This document shows positions 1 to 8,988 of a DNA stretch of 64,000 bases, one piece after another. Numbering within the stretch: position 1 is the stretch's first letter; each line of letters begins with the position of its first letter. The notes beneath the pieces are model-generated. The model did not search any database. It had not been told where the DNA came from and was given only the letters and a program-made list of their open reading frames with translations. Origin of the DNA: Pseudoxanthomonas sp. SE1 (lineage in GTDB: Bacteria; Pseudomonadota; Gammaproteobacteria; Xanthomonadales; Xanthomonadaceae); assembly GCF_029542205.1 (NCBI RefSeq), contig NZ_CP113783.1:186001-250000 (forward strand), given 5' to 3'. A program made the translations under genes and the position numbers.

Positions 1-255
1 GCCGTGGACGAACTGGACCAGTTCGTCATCCACCAGGTCAGCCGCCCGCACACCCAGGCGTTCGTGAAGTCCTTCGGCATCGACCCGAAGAAGGTCATGA
101 CCATCTTCACCGAGCACGGCAACATCGGCCCGGCTAGCGTGCCGATCGTGCTGAGCAAGCTGAAGGAACTGGGCAAGCTGAAGAAGGGCGACCGCATCGC
201 CCTGCTCGGCATCGGCTCGGGCCTGAACTGCACGATGGCCGAGGTGGAGTGGTAA
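1..255 (+). CDS. oleA: OleA, thiolase-superfamily 2-alkyl-3-ketoalkanoate synthase (C-terminal end, 5' truncated)
   Basis: This is the last 84 codons of a 3-oxoacyl-ACP synthase III-like protein; the start lies before the window. OleA joins two fatty acyl-CoAs head to head in a non-decarboxylating Claisen condensation, the first step of long-chain olefin synthesis. Two parts of the Cys-His-Asn triad are visible: the His in FVIHQVS and the Asn in EHGNIGPAS. The chain ends in a typical thiolase-fold strand (ALLGIGSGLNCTMAEVEW). The call rests on this fold plus the neighbours: oleB, oleC and oleD follow on the same strand. On the fragment alone FabH could not be excluded. A hairpin lies about 50 bp after the stop. 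Confidence 0.9.
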   Translation, partial: AVDELDQFVIHQVSRPHTQAFVKSFGIDPKKVMTIFTEHGNIGPASVPIVLSKLKELGKLKKGDRIALLGIGSGLNCTMAEVEW

Positions 256-305
256 GACGGTCGCTGGCGTAACCGTCCTCCCAGATCCATGCCCTTGATC
301 ATCAG

Positions 306-333
306 GGCCGGCAGTGCTCGCTGCCGGCCTTTG
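306..333 (+). terminator. Rho-independent-type terminator after oleA
   Basis: A perfect 9-bp stem (306-314 with 321-329) has a 6-base loop and is followed by TTT. It sits between oleA and the next gene, so oleA can end here and the downstream genes need their own promoter. Confidence 0.65.
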
Positions 334-421
334 TCGTCTCTGGGCTGGCACTGTCGGGATATCCATTGCGTGCACTTTCGGAAGGACGATCCGGACAGAC
401 GACCTACTCTTGGGCGACAAG

Positions 422-474
422 ATTCGCGAATTCCAGCCGAATAATTCGCGAATCCGGCGTTTTAATTCTAGAAT
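422..474 (+). promoter_or_regulatory. Three phased ATTC-NN-GAAT palindromes (probable operator)
   Basis: Perfect 10-bp palindromes lie at 422-431 (ATTCGCGAAT), 444-453 (ATTCGCGAAT) and 465-474 (ATTCTAGAAT). Start-to-start spacing is 22 and 21 bp, about two helix turns, which puts all three on one DNA face. The last one ends 6 bp before the start codon of the regulator at 481. The stretch is clearly more AT-rich than its surroundings. The likely ligand is the winged-helix domain of the downstream protein (inference). Confidence 0.7.
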
Positions 475-480
475 CCCGGC

Positions 481-1536
481 ATGGCCAGACCTGACCGTTC
501 TCCTGAAATCGACATCGCTTTGTTGAAGGCGGTAGGCGAGCATCCTCGTGACCTCGTGGCCATGGTGGCGGGCCAGTTGGGACTCAGCCCTTCTCGGATC
601 AGCATGCAGGTGCGGGCCTTGGTGGCAGGCGGCTATCTGGTCAAGCAGGGCAGCACTCGTCCGACGTACGCGCTCGGGGAGAACCGGCGGTTCGCGCGTG
701 ACTATGCACGTGCAGGGTTGGCAGAGGATCGGGTCTGGTATGCGGATCTGCTGCCGCTGCTGATCCATCTGCCTCGCAACGTCCTGGACATTGCGCACCA
801 CGGCATCACCGAAATGGTCAACAACGCGGTGGATCATTCCGAAGCAACTGATGTGTCCGTGTGGATGGAATGTAGCGGCGGCTGCCTGCGGTTCTCCGTG
901 GTGGACAACGGCATCGGTATCTTCCGGAAAATCACGCGCGCGCTCGATCTCCCGGACGAACGGCTTGCTTTGCTGGAGCTTTCGAAAGGAAAGCTGACTA
1001 CCGATCCGCAACGGCATAGCGGTGAAGGAATTTTCTTCACATCACGCATGTTTGATGTTTATCGGATCGAATCTGGCAGCCTGATCTTCGATCACGACGC
1101 CAAGTACGCTCTCGACCTGCTGGACGATGCACAGGAAATAACAGGGACACAGGTTGTGATGCAGATCGCCACGGATTCGGCGCGGACGGTGGAGTCCGTG
1201 TTCGACCAGTATTCCAGTGGTCCTGACGACTATGCATTCGCGCGCACCGTGGTGCCGGTGCGACTGGCCAAGGTGGGCGACGAGAACCTGGTGTCGCGCT
1301 CTCAAGCCAAGCGATTGCTGCAGCGCGTGGAGAATTTCCGCCATGTGGTGCTGGACTTCGCCGAAGTCGCGGGTATAGGCCAGGCATTCGCCGATGAGAT
1401 CTTCCGTGTGTTCGCCAATGCGCATCCCGATGTGGAATTGCTCCATGTGCACGCGACGCCTGAAGTACAACAGATGATCCGCCGCGCAGAGGTACTGCGC
1501 GACGAACAGGGCGGCCAGCTGCCGCTATTGAAATGA
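481..1536 (+). CDS. Fused winged-helix / HATPase / STAS-like (DUF4325) regulator
   Basis: A 351-residue protein with three parts. Residues 1-70 look like a winged helix-turn-helix (GQLGLSPSRISMQVRALVAGGYLV). Residues 95-235 form a GHKL-type ATP-binding domain: N-box EMVNNAVDHS (111-120), G1 box DNGIGIF (142-148) and a glycine-rich HSGEGIFF (179-186). Residues 265-340 match a STAS-like DUF4325 domain. There is no histidine-kinase dimerisation helix and no membrane segment, so it is probably a cytoplasmic DNA-binding switch rather than a sensor kinase. It lies between oleA and oleB, its stop overlaps the oleB ATG, and three palindromes sit just before its start, so autoregulation and control of oleB are plausible. 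The signal and target are unknown. Confidence 0.8.
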   Translation: MARPDRSPEIDIALLKAVGEHPRDLVAMVAGQLGLSPSRISMQVRALVAGGYLVKQGSTRPTYALGENRRFARDYARAGLAEDRVWYADLLPLLIHLPRNVLDIAHHGITEMVNNAVDHSEATDVSVWMECSGGCLRFSVVDNGIGIFRKITRALDLPDERLALLELSKGKLTTDPQRHSGEGIFFTSRMFDVYRIESGSLIFDHDAKYALDLLDDAQEITGTQVVMQIATDSARTVESVFDQYSSGPDDYAFARTVVPVRLAKVGDENLVSRSQAKRLLQRVENFRHVVLDFAEVAGIGQAFADEIFRVFANAHPDVELLHVHATPEVQQMIRRAEVLRDEQGGQLPLLK

Positions 1537-2435
1537 AAGGAACCCACGTGCAACTTCCCGGCTACCCCTCCCATCCGAAGCGCTTCGAAGTCCGTCCTGG
1601 CCTGTCGATGAACTACCTCGACGAAGGTCCCCGCGATGGCGAGGTGGTGGTGATGCTGCACGGCAATCCGTCGTGGAGCTACTACTGGCGCACGCTGGTG
1701 GCCGGTCTCGCCGACCGTTACCGCTGCATCGTGCCCGACCACATCGGCATGGGCCTGTCGGACAAGCCTGACGACAGCCGCTACGAATACACCCTGCAGT
1801 CGCGCGTGGACGACGTCGCTGCGCTGCTGGAGCACCTGGGCATCACCGGGCCGGTGACGCTGGCCGTGCACGACTGGGGCGGCATGATCGGCTTCGGCTG
1901 GGCGCTCTCGCACGCCGCACAGGTCAAGCGCCTGGTGGTGACCAATACGGCCGCGTTCCCGATGCCCGCGGCGAAGAAGATGCCGTGGCGGATCGCGCTT
2001 GGCCGCGACTGGACCATCGGCGAGTGGATCGTCCGTGGCTTCAACGCGTTCTCTGCGGGGGCGTCCTGGATCGGCGTGGAGCGCCGCATGCCCCCCGATG
2101 TGCGCCGCGCCTACGTGTCGCCGTACGACACCTGGGCGAACCGCATCTCCACCATCCGCTTCATGCAGGACATCCCGCTGGGCCCGCAGGACAAGGCGTG
2201 GCCGCTGCTCGAAGCCGCCGGCAAGGCGCTGCCGTCGATCGCCGACCGGCCCGCGTTCCTGGGCTGGGGTCTGAAGGATTTCGTGTTCGACCAGCACTTC
2301 CTCGACGGCTTCCGCGCCGCGCTGCCGAACGCGGAGGTGCATGCGTACGAGGACGCCGGCCATTACGTGCTGGAAGACAAGCACGAGATCCTGGTGCCAC
2401 TGATCCGCGACTTCCTGGATCGTCATCCGCTGTAG
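1533..2435 (+). CDS. oleB: OleB, beta-lactone decarboxylase (haloalkane dehalogenase-like alpha/beta hydrolase)
   Basis: OleB decarboxylates the cis-beta-lactone made by OleC to give the final olefin. Counted from the ATG, it shows the oxyanion-hole motif HGNPSW (43-48), nucleophile Asp114 in AVHDWGG, a cap domain, and catalytic His277 in EDAGHYVLE. An Asp nucleophile followed by Trp is the haloalkane-dehalogenase signature that OleB shares. The ATG overlaps the regulator stop (ATGA), which implies translational coupling. An in-frame GTG at 1548 has a better ribosome site (AAAGGAA, spacing about 6) and could be the true start. The stop TAG is the TAG of a GTAG-headed repeat. Confidence 0.92.
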   Translation: MKGTHVQLPGYPSHPKRFEVRPGLSMNYLDEGPRDGEVVVMLHGNPSWSYYWRTLVAGLADRYRCIVPDHIGMGLSDKPDDSRYEYTLQSRVDDVAALLEHLGITGPVTLAVHDWGGMIGFGWALSHAAQVKRLVVTNTAAFPMPAAKKMPWRIALGRDWTIGEWIVRGFNAFSAGASWIGVERRMPPDVRRAYVSPYDTWANRISTIRFMQDIPLGPQDKAWPLLEAAGKALPSIADRPAFLGWGLKDFVFDQHFLDGFRAALPNAEVHAYEDAGHYVLEDKHEILVPLIRDFLDRHPL

Positions 2436-2485
2436 GAGGGGCTTTAGCCCCGAGGCTTTCCGGTCGGGCCTGAAGGCCCTCCTAC
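2432..2485. repeat. REP-like inverted pair, family A (GTAGGAGGGGCTTTAGCCCC)
   Basis: The left half at 2432-2453 and right half at 2464-2485 are inverted copies, each with its own short hairpin. The leading GTAG contains the oleB stop codon. Other copies are at 5604-5670, 25654-25715 and 55038-55063. The GTAG head resembles the SMAG-type REPs described in Stenotrophomonas. Confidence 0.8.
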
Positions 2486-2492
2486 AGGCGGC

Positions 2493-2873
2493 TTAAAGCT
2501 CCGGCAGCGGATTCTTGTCGGTGTCCACCACACCCAACCAGTCCGCGTCCACCAGCAGCGGCAGGCCATGCGCCACACGCGCCTTGTCGCACTGCGCGCT
2601 GCGTTCGCCGAATTCCAGCGAGGCCGGCACCAGCGCGCAGACCGACGGCCGCCGGTCGTGGATGGTGCAGCGGCTGTAGCGGCCGATGTCGGCATCCAGC
2701 GCCACGCAGCGCGGGTCCTTCTGCGAGGTGCCGCGCATCACGCGCTCGTGGACGCGCAAGGGCTCGGTCAGTGCAATCGGCACCACGCCGCCCTGGTCGG
2801 GGTCCGCCTCACTCCAGTGGAAGCTGACGCGGAAGTGGGCGCAGCAGGCGCCGCAGGTCAGGCAGGGGTGCAT
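2493..2873 (-). CDS. YkgJ-family cysteine-cluster (zinc/iron-chelating) protein
   Basis: A 126-residue cytoplasmic protein with the YkgJ pattern of spaced cysteines: HPCLTCGACCAHFRV at the N-terminus, then single Cys in DPRCVALD, YSRCTIH, PSVCALV and SAQCDKA. The family is predicted to bind zinc or an iron-sulfur cluster; its function is not established. I chose the ATG at 2873 because homologues begin near MHPCLTCGACC; an upstream in-frame ATG at 2912 would add 13 residues. It lies on the opposite strand between oleB and oleC, and the oleC leader overlaps its 5' side, so it splits the ole genes into separate transcription units. Confidence 0.8.
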   Translation of the reverse strand: MHPCLTCGACCAHFRVSFHWSEADPDQGGVVPIALTEPLRVHERVMRGTSQKDPRCVALDADIGRYSRCTIHDRRPSVCALVPASLEFGERSAQCDKARVAHGLPLLVDADWLGVVDTDKNPLPEL

Positions 2874-2965
2874 TGGCTTGGGCTGGCGGCGGAGCGCGGG
2901 CGGGACGCGCATTCTGCCAACGCCGCGGGCTGACGCAAGTACCGCCCAGCGGCGACAATGCAGGG

Positions 2966-4609
2966 ATGACCGATCCGTGCAACATCGCCGCCAGCCTGCC
3001 CCGGCTGGCCCGCGAGCAACCCGACCGCGTGGCCATGCGCTGCCCCGATGGTGCCGGCCGCTACACCCGCGAGCTCACCTACGCGCAGCTCGACGCCCGC
3101 AGCGACGCCATCGCCGCCGGCCTGGGCGCCTACGGCATCGGCCGCGGCAGCCGCACCGTGGTGATGGTGCGGCCCACGCCGGAGTTCTTCCTGCTGATGT
3201 TCGCGCTGTTCAAGGCCGGTGCGGTACCGGTGCTGGTGGACCCCGGTATCGACCGGCGCGCGCTGAAGCAGTGCCTGGACGAAGCCGAGCCGGAGGCCTT
3301 CATCGGCATTCCCCTGGCCCAGTTCGCGCGCTGCGTGCTGCGCTGGGCGAGGTCGGCGAAGAAGATCGTCACCGTCGGCACGCGCTGGGCCTGGGGCGGC
3401 ACCACGCTGGCGAAGATCGAGGCGCGCGGCGCGAGTGCCGGCCCGCAGCTTGCGTACACGGCGCCCGACGATATCGCCGGCATCCTGTTCACCAGCGGCT
3501 CCACCGGCGTGCCGAAGGGTGTGGTCTACCGTCACCGCCACTTCGTCGCCCAGATCGAACTGCTGCGCAACGCCTTCGGCATGCAGCCCGGTGGCGTGGA
3601 CCTGCCGACATTCCCGCCGTTCGCGCTGTTCGATCCCGCGCTCGGCCTCACCTCGGTGATCCCCGACATGGATCCCACGCGCCCGGCCAGCGCCGATCCG
3701 AACAAGCTGCACGCGGCCATCGCGCGCTTCGGCGTCACCCAATTGTTCGGCTCGCCCGCCTTGATGAAGGTGTTGGCCGATCATGGCGAACTGTTGCCCA
3801 CCGTGCAGCGCGTGACCTCCGCCGGCGCGCCGGTACCGCCGGACACGGTGGCGAAGATCCGCACGCTGCTGCCAGAGGGCGCGCAGTTCTGGACGCCGTA
3901 CGGCGCCACCGAATGCCTGCCCGTCGCCGTCATCGAAGGGCGCGAACTGGAATCCACGCGGGCGGCCACCGAGGCCGGCGCCGGTACCTGTGTGGGTCGT
4001 GCGGTGCCGCCGAACGAGGTGCGCATCATCCGCATCGTCGACGCCCCGATCGCCGACTGGAGCGGCGTGGAGGAGGTGGCCGATGGCGACGTCGGCGAAA
4101 TCACCGTCGCCGGCCCCACCGCCACCGACACCTATTTCCGCCGCGATGCCGCCACCCGCATCGCCAAGATCCGCGAAACGCTGCCCGACGGCGGTGAGCG
4201 CATCGTGCACCGCATGGGCGATGTGGGCTGGTTCGATGGCGAGGGCCGCCTGTGGTTCTGCGGCCGCAAGACGCAGCGCGTGGAAACCGCCGACGGCCCG
4301 CTCTATACCGAGCAGGTCGAACCCGTGTTCAACACCCATCCGCAGATCCGTCGTACCGCGCTGGTCGGGGTCGGCGAGCCCGGACGCCAATCGCCCGTGC
4401 TCTGCTACGAACGGCGGCCCGATGCCAGTGCCGACCGCACGCAGCTGGAGGCCGAGTTGCGCGCCATCGGCGTACGTCATCCGCATACCGCGCGCATCGC
4501 GGCCTTCCTGCCGCATCCGGGCTTTCCCGTCGACATCCGCCACAACGCCAAGATCGGCCGTGAGACGCTGGCCGCATGGGCACGCACGCAGCAAGGACAC
4601 CACGCATGA
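2966..4609 (+). CDS. oleC: OleC, beta-lactone synthetase (ANL superfamily)
   Basis: OleC uses ATP to close 2-alkyl-3-hydroxyalkanoate to a beta-lactone, the third step of olefin synthesis. The 547-residue chain carries the adenylate-forming motifs: P-loop [12 protein letters not shown] (174-185), PYGATE (311-316), the hinge region [20 protein letters not shown], and a C-terminal Lys at about 529 in [13 protein letters not shown]. The length fits OleC. I chose the ATG at 2966; an open frame runs upstream to 2873 but that part is low-complexity and antisense to the YkgJ gene start. The stop overlaps the oleD start (ATGA), so oleC-oleD are translationally coupled. Confidence 0.93.
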   Translation: MTDPCNIAASLPRLAREQPDRVAMRCPDGAGRYTRELTYAQLDARSDAIAAGLGAYGIGRGSRTVVMVRPTPEFFLLMFALFKAGAVPVLVDPGIDRRALKQCLDEAEPEAFIGIPLAQFARCVLRWARSAKKIVTVGTRWAWGGTTLAKIEARGASAGPQLAYTAPDDIAGILFTSGSTGVPKGVVYRHRHFVAQIELLRNAFGMQPGGVDLPTFPPFALFDPALGLTSVIPDMDPTRPASADPNKLHAAIARFGVTQLFGSPALMKVLADHGELLPTVQRVTSAGAPVPPDTVAKIRTLLPEGAQFWTPYGATECLPVAVIEGRELESTRAATEAGAGTCVGRAVPPNEVRIIRIVDAPIADWSGVEEVADGDVGEITVAGPTATDTYFRRDAATRIAKIRETLPDGGERIVHRMGDVGWFDGEGRLWFCGRKTQRVETADGPLYTEQVEPVFNTHPQIRRTALVGVGEPGRQSPVLCYERRPDASADRTQLEAELRAIGVRHPHTARIAAFLPHPGFPVDIRHNAKIGRETLAAWARTQQGHHA

Positions 4610-5607
4610 AGATCCTCGTCACCGGCGGTGGTGGGTTCCTGGGCCAAGCGCTGTGCCGCGGCCTGGTCGAACGTGGGCACGAGGTCATCAGCCTCAACCG
4701 CGGCTACTATCCCGTGCTGCGCGAACTCGGCGTCGGCCAGGTGCAGGGCGACCTCGCCGATGCCCACGCTGTCATGCACGCCGCCGATGGCGTAGGTGCG
4801 ATCTTCCACAACGCCGCGAAGGCCGGGGCTTGGGGCAGCTACAAGAGTTACCACGATGCCAACGTGGTCGGCACGCAGAACGTGCTCGATGCCTGCCGCG
4901 CGCACGGCATCGCACGCCTGGTCTACACCTCCACGCCCAGCGTGACGCATCGCGCCACCCACCCGGTCGAAGGCGGCACCGCCGACAGCGTGCCGTACGG
5001 GGAGGGCTTCAAGGCGCCCTACGCGACTACCAAGACGATCGCCGAGAAGGCCGTGCTCGCCGCCAACGATACGTCGCTGGCGACGGTGGCGCTGCGCCCG
5101 CGCCTGATCTGGGGTCCCGGTGATCACCAGATCCTGCCGCGGCTGGTGTCGCGTGCACGTGCCGGCCGCCTCCGCATCGTCGGCAGCGGCGAGAACCACG
5201 TCGATACCACCTACATCGACAACGCCGCACAGGCGCACTTCGATGCCTTCGATCATCTCGCGCCTGGCGCCGCCTGCGCGGGCAGGGCCTACTTCATTTC
5301 CAACGGCGAGCCGTGGCCGATGCGCAAGCTGCTCAATGCGCTGCTGGAGTCGGCCGGCGCGCCGCGCGTGGACAAGCATCTCTCGTTCAAGGCCGCCTAC
5401 CGCATCGGCGCCGCGTGCGAAACACTGTGGACAGTGCTGCCGCTGAAGGGCGAACCGCCGATGACGCGCTTCCTCGCCGAACAACTCAGCACCGCGCACT
5501 GGTACGACATGGCGCCTGCGCGTCGCGACTTCGGTTATGTGCCGCGCGTGTCGATGGAGGAAGGCTTCGAACGCCTGCGTGCCTGGCTGCGCGATCACCC
5601 TGTGTAG
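4606..5607 (+). CDS. oleD: OleD, 2-alkyl-3-oxoalkanoate reductase
   Basis: A 333-residue extended short-chain dehydrogenase. OleD reduces the beta-keto acid from OleA with NADPH to the beta-hydroxy acid used by OleC. The Rossmann motif GGGGFLG is at 7-13 and the catalytic pair Tyr139/Lys143 in [12 protein letters not shown]. The start overlaps the oleC stop; an upstream in-frame ATG at 4576 lies inside oleC and is unlikely. The TAG stop is the TAG of a GTAG-headed repeat, as for oleB. OleB, OleC and OleD are known to form a large multienzyme assembly in Xanthomonas. Confidence 0.93.
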   Translation: MKILVTGGGGFLGQALCRGLVERGHEVISLNRGYYPVLRELGVGQVQGDLADAHAVMHAADGVGAIFHNAAKAGAWGSYKSYHDANVVGTQNVLDACRAHGIARLVYTSTPSVTHRATHPVEGGTADSVPYGEGFKAPYATTKTIAEKAVLAANDTSLATVALRPRLIWGPGDHQILPRLVSRARAGRLRIVGSGENHVDTTYIDNAAQAHFDAFDHLAPGAACAGRAYFISNGEPWPMRKLLNALLESAGAPRVDKHLSFKAAYRIGAACETLWTVLPLKGEPPMTRFLAEQLSTAHWYDMAPARRDFGYVPRVSMEEGFERLRAWLRDHPV

Positions 5608-5670
5608 GTGGGGCTTCAGCCCCGACCGCGCGCGCCGACGGTCTTGTCGGGGCTGTAGCCCCTCCTGCAC
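5604..5670. repeat. REP-like inverted pair, family A
   Basis: GTAGGTGGGGCTTCAGCCCC on the left and its inverted partner (TCGGGGCTGTAGCCCCTCC) on the right. The left head overlaps the oleD stop codon at 5605-5607. The paired hairpins may also limit read-through. Confidence 0.8.
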
Positions 5671-5818
5671 CAGCAGCGTTGCCTTCACGCCTGAATCACG
5701 ACACTGAAGCGTATCCATATCGCGCCGAGCGACACTCACGCGACGATGACTCCCCGCGTTCCAGCATGACGCACGCCACTACCGGCTGCATCGCTGGCCA
5801 CAGCCCAAAGGAGTTTCC

Positions 5819-5977
5819 ATGCTGCGCTACGCCATCATCTTCTTCGTCATCGCCCTCATCGCCGCCGTGCTGGGTTTCAGCGGCATCGCGGGTGCCGCCA
5901 CCAACATCGCGTGGGTGCTGTTCGTCGTCTTCGTGATCCTGGCGATCATCTCGCTGCTGCGCGGCAAGCGCGTCTGA
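5819..5977 (+). CDS. Small DUF1328-family membrane protein
   Basis: A 52-residue protein, [20 protein letters not shown]..., ending in LLRGKRV. Two hydrophobic helices (about 4-22 and 29-47) surround a GIAGAA turn, which is the DUF1328 pattern (small inner-membrane proteins, E. coli YtjA type). A strong ribosome site AAAGGAG lies 5-11 bases before the ATG. Members of the family are often stress-induced, but the function is unknown. It stands alone between oleD and ubiJ. Confidence 0.88.
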   Translation: MLRYAIIFFVIALIAAVLGFSGIAGAATNIAWVLFVVFVILAIISLLRGKRV

Positions 5978-6093
5978 CGCGTCACCATCTCTCTCCGCCG
6001 GGACGGCAGGATGCCGTCGAGCCCGCCCCGAGCCCGCACGATGCAGGCAGACGGGCGGGCGGGGCGTACAGGCTTTGCCGCTAGAATGGCGGC

Positions 6094-6735
6094 ATGGACC
6101 TGTCTCCGTTCGATGCCTTGAAACCCCTTGCCGGTCGTGCGCTGGAAACCGCGCTCAACCACGCGATCGCGCTGGATCCCGACACCTCGGCCGCGCTGCG
6201 TCTGCTCGAAGGCCGCCGCATCCAGCTGGTCGTCGATGCACCGCCTCTGGCGATGGACATCATGGTCGGGGGCGGCCGGCTCCAGGTGGGACCGGCAAGT
6301 GAAGTGCTCGAAGCCGATCTCGCCGTGCGCAGCACGCTTGGCGGCCTGCTGGGACAACTGCCGTTCTTCCGTCGCGACCACGCCACGCCGGTCGGCAAGG
6401 TCAAGGTGTCCGGCGACGCCGACCTCGCCCGTCGCCTGCAGATGCTGGTCACGCGCTTCGATCCCGACTGGTCGCTGCCCTTCACCCGGGTGTTCGGCGA
6501 CGTCATCGGCGTGCAGGTGGCGAATGCCGTTCGAGCCGGCCTGCAACAAGCCCGCGTTGCGGCAGGCAATCTGGCCGAAAGCGCCGCCGAGTACGTCACC
6601 GAGGAATCGCGCGACGTCGTCGGCCGCGAGGAACTCAATGCCTTCCATGACGATGTCGACGCGATCCGTGACGATGTCGAGCGCATCGCAGTGCGCATCG
6701 GCCGCCTCGCTGCGCGCGTGGAGCATCGCGCATGA
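6094..6735 (+). CDS. ubiJ: UbiJ, ubiquinone biosynthesis accessory factor (SCP2 domain)
   Basis: A 213-residue protein. Residues 1-110 form an SCP2-like lipid-binding fold ([24 protein letters not shown]) and about 140-205 form an acidic, helical, probably coiled tail. In E. coli UbiJ binds ubiquinone intermediates and scaffolds the soluble Ubi complex. It overlaps ubiB by ATGA, the usual ubiJ-ubiB pairing; ubiE, which commonly precedes them, is not here. A TAGAAT hexamer at 6082-6087 lies only 6 bp before the ATG, so the message could be leaderless. Confidence 0.88.
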   Translation: MDLSPFDALKPLAGRALETALNHAIALDPDTSAALRLLEGRRIQLVVDAPPLAMDIMVGGGRLQVGPASEVLEADLAVRSTLGGLLGQLPFFRRDHATPVGKVKVSGDADLARRLQMLVTRFDPDWSLPFTRVFGDVIGVQVANAVRAGLQQARVAAGNLAESAAEYVTEESRDVVGREELNAFHDDVDAIRDDVERIAVRIGRLAARVEHRA

Positions 6736-8384
6736 AGTCGGTGCTGCGGGCCAGCCGCATCGGCCGGGTGCTGCTCCGCTATCGCCTTGACGACCTGCTG
6801 GATGGCACACCGGTCGAGCGTTGGTTGAAGCTGGCTCGCCCCTTCGTCCCGCGCGCGTCGGCCGAGATCGCCGCGCAGCCGCGTGGCGTCCGGTTGCGGC
6901 TGGCGTTGCAGGAACTGGGCCCGATCTTCGTCAAGTTCGGCCAGATCCTGTCTACCCGCCGCGACCTGATTCCACCCGACATCGCCGAGGAACTGACCCT
7001 GCTGCAGGACCGTGTCGCGCCGTTCGATGGCGACGTCGCGCGTGCGCTGGTGGAGCAGGAGCTGGGTCGTCCGATCATCGAGGCCTTCGAACATTTCGAC
7101 ACCACGCCGCTGGCCTCCGCGTCCATCGCGCAGGTGCACGCGGCCGCGCTGCCCGGCGGGCGCGAAGTGGTGGTGAAAGTGCTGCGCCCCGACATCCGCA
7201 AGCAGATCGCCGGCGACATCGCGCTGCTGGAGAGTGTCGCCGCCATTGTCGACCGCGCGCACCCCAACGCCGACAAGATCCGCCCGCGCGAGATCGTCGC
7301 CGAGATAGAGAACACGCTGGCGGCCGAACTCGACCTGCAGCGCGAGGCCGGCAACGCCAGCCTGCTGCGGCGCAACTGGGCCGATTCGCCCGACCTGTAC
7401 GTACCCGAAGTGATCTGGTCGCATACCGCCGAACGCGCGATGACGATGGAGCGCGTGCGCGGCATCCCGTCCGACGACATCGTCGCGCTGGACGCCGCGG
7501 GCATCGACCGCAAGGCGCTCGCCGCCAAGGGCGTGCGCGTGTTCTACCAGCAGGTGTTCCGCGACAACTTCTTCCATGCCGATGCGCACGCCGGCAACAT
7601 CTGGGTCGACCCGGAACGGAAGACCGATCCGCGCTTCATCGCGCTGGATTTCGGCATCATGGGCCAGCTCTCGCGCGACGACCAGTACTGGCTCGCCGAG
7701 AATTTCATGGCGATCTTCAACCGCGACTACCGCCGCATCGCCGAACTGCACGTGCAGGCCGGCTGGATGCCGTCGCATATCCGCATCGACGAACTGGAAG
7801 CCGCTGCGCGCGCGGTGTGCGAGCCCTATTTCACCCGGCCACTCAGCGAGATCTCGCTGGCCGAGGTGCTGGCCAAGCTGTTCCGCACCGCGCAGCGCTA
7901 CGAGCTGACGCTGCAGCCACAGCTGATCCTGTTGCAGAAGACGCTGCTGAACATCGAGGGCGTGGGCCGCCAGCTGGACCCGCAGATCGACATCTGGGCC
8001 GTGGCCAAGCCGGTGCTGGAGCGCATCCTGCTGGAGCGCTACAGCCCGCAGCGCGCTGCGCAGGAGTTCCGCAAGCGCCTGCCCGAGATCATGACGCACG
8101 CGCCAGACATGCCCCGCCTCGTGCATGCCTGGCTCAGCCAGCAGGTCGAAGGCCGGCACGAGCTGGCGATGCGCTCGAAGGACCTCGCCGACCTCGCGCA
8201 GACGATGAAGGGCATGCAGCGCCGCGTCGTCGCCGCCATCCTCGGCGTGGGCTTGTTGATCGTGGCCGCCGTACTCTACGCGCTGGAAGCCGGCGGGCCG
8301 CGCCTGTTCGATGTGCCTGCCGCTGCATGGATCGCGGGCATCGGAGGCCTGTGGGCTTTGCTGGCGGCGTGGCCGCGGCGGTGA
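6732..8384 (+). CDS. ubiB: UbiB, atypical kinase/ATPase for ubiquinone synthesis
   Basis: A 550-residue member of the ABC1/ADCK/UbiB family. The family-specific KxGQ motif is at Lys68-Gln71 ([12 protein letters not shown]). The kinase-like core follows, with [28 protein letters not shown] and [10 protein letters not shown]. Two hydrophobic helices at about 500-545 anchor it in the inner membrane. UbiB ATPase activity is thought to extract ubiquinone intermediates from the membrane for the Ubi complex. The start overlaps ubiJ. The 3' end runs into a repeat-like convergent boundary with the next gene. Confidence 0.94.
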   Translation: MKSVLRASRIGRVLLRYRLDDLLDGTPVERWLKLARPFVPRASAEIAAQPRGVRLRLALQELGPIFVKFGQILSTRRDLIPPDIAEELTLLQDRVAPFDGDVARALVEQELGRPIIEAFEHFDTTPLASASIAQVHAAALPGGREVVVKVLRPDIRKQIAGDIALLESVAAIVDRAHPNADKIRPREIVAEIENTLAAELDLQREAGNASLLRRNWADSPDLYVPEVIWSHTAERAMTMERVRGIPSDDIVALDAAGIDRKALAAKGVRVFYQQVFRDNFFHADAHAGNIWVDPERKTDPRFIALDFGIMGQLSRDDQYWLAENFMAIFNRDYRRIAELHVQAGWMPSHIRIDELEAAARAVCEPYFTRPLSEISLAEVLAKLFRTAQRYELTLQPQLILLQKTLLNIEGVGRQLDPQIDIWAVAKPVLERILLERYSPQRAAQEFRKRLPEIMTHAPDMPRLVHAWLSQQVEGRHELAMRSKDLADLAQTMKGMQRRVVAAILGVGLLIVAAVLYALEAGGPRLFDVPAAAWIAGIGGLWALLAAWPRR

Positions 8385-8386
8385 GG

Positions 8387-8480
8387 CAGGAGCGACGGGA
8401 GAGGAGCGAGGCGTGAGCGAAAGCCCGATATCCAGGGCCCACTCGCTTCTCACTTCTCTGCGCCCACTCCTCGCTTCCGC
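8387..8480. repeat. Degenerate family C repeat (GAGCGAGGCGTGAGCGA type) at a convergent junction
   Basis: GAGGAGCGAGGCGTGAGCGA on one side and ACTCGCTTCTCAC plus CACTCCTCGCTTC on the other form an imperfect inverted arrangement between ubiB and the convergent gene at 8450. It resembles the better copies at 23219-23270 and 44505-44578, and it runs into the 3' end of the minus-strand gene. Confidence 0.45.
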
Positions 8481-8851
8481 CCGACCACCAGCCACCAGCC
8501 CAGCCACACCTGCACGGGCAGCGTCAGCAGGCAGGCCAGCGTGAACCAGCGAGGAAAGTCCTCCCAGGCCGCTGCCGTCACGTACAGGTCCACGGCCAGG
8601 TAGAGCACGAAGACCCCCCAGGCATGCGCCGTTTTCGCCACGGTCGCGACCGCCACCGCGAGTGCGCTGCCGGCGATACCGGCCAACACCACCCACGACA
8701 GGTCGTAGCCCAGTCGTGCATCGCCGCCGGGTGGCAATGCCAGGATCGCGGCCAGTCCACCGCCTGCCAGGTTCACGAGCGGGATCGTCGCGATGGCGAG
8801 CAGCACGGCCAGCGCACTGCGCAATGGATGCTTCAGGTAACCCGGCGTCAT
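8450..8851 (-). CDS. Small multi-pass membrane protein of unknown function
   Basis: A protein of about 133 residues with four hydrophobic segments: SALAVLLAIATIPLVNLA, LSWVVLAGIAGSALAVAVA, WGVFVLYLAVDLYVTAAAW and FTLACLLTLPVQVWLGWWL. The C-terminus is short and basic (VGRKRGVGAEK), and its last codons fall in repeat-like DNA. I recognise no family. The start at 8851 (MTPGYLKHPLR) is a best guess; the frame stays open to 8923. Convergent with ubiB and divergent from the DJ-1/PfpI gene. Confidence 0.65.
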   Translation of the reverse strand: MTPGYLKHPLRSALAVLLAIATIPLVNLAGGGLAAILALPPGGDARLGYDLSWVVLAGIAGSALAVAVATVAKTAHAWGVFVLYLAVDLYVTAAAWEDFPRWFTLACLLTLPVQVWLGWWLVVGRKRGVGAEK

Positions 8852-8988
8852 CCGGCTTGCCCGCTCATGAACGATGGGATCATTGAAACACGCGGGTGTG
8901 CCGCATTGACGCATGCACAACATTTCCTTCGCATGCCGTGTGCGCTCCGCACGTTACCGTGGACCTTCATTCGCACGGGAGTCTTCCT

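Noticed and set aside
314-526. 70-codon frame between oleA and the regulator
   Set aside because: It begins within the oleA terminator hairpin, runs through the operator palindromes and overlaps the regulator start; no protein-like features.
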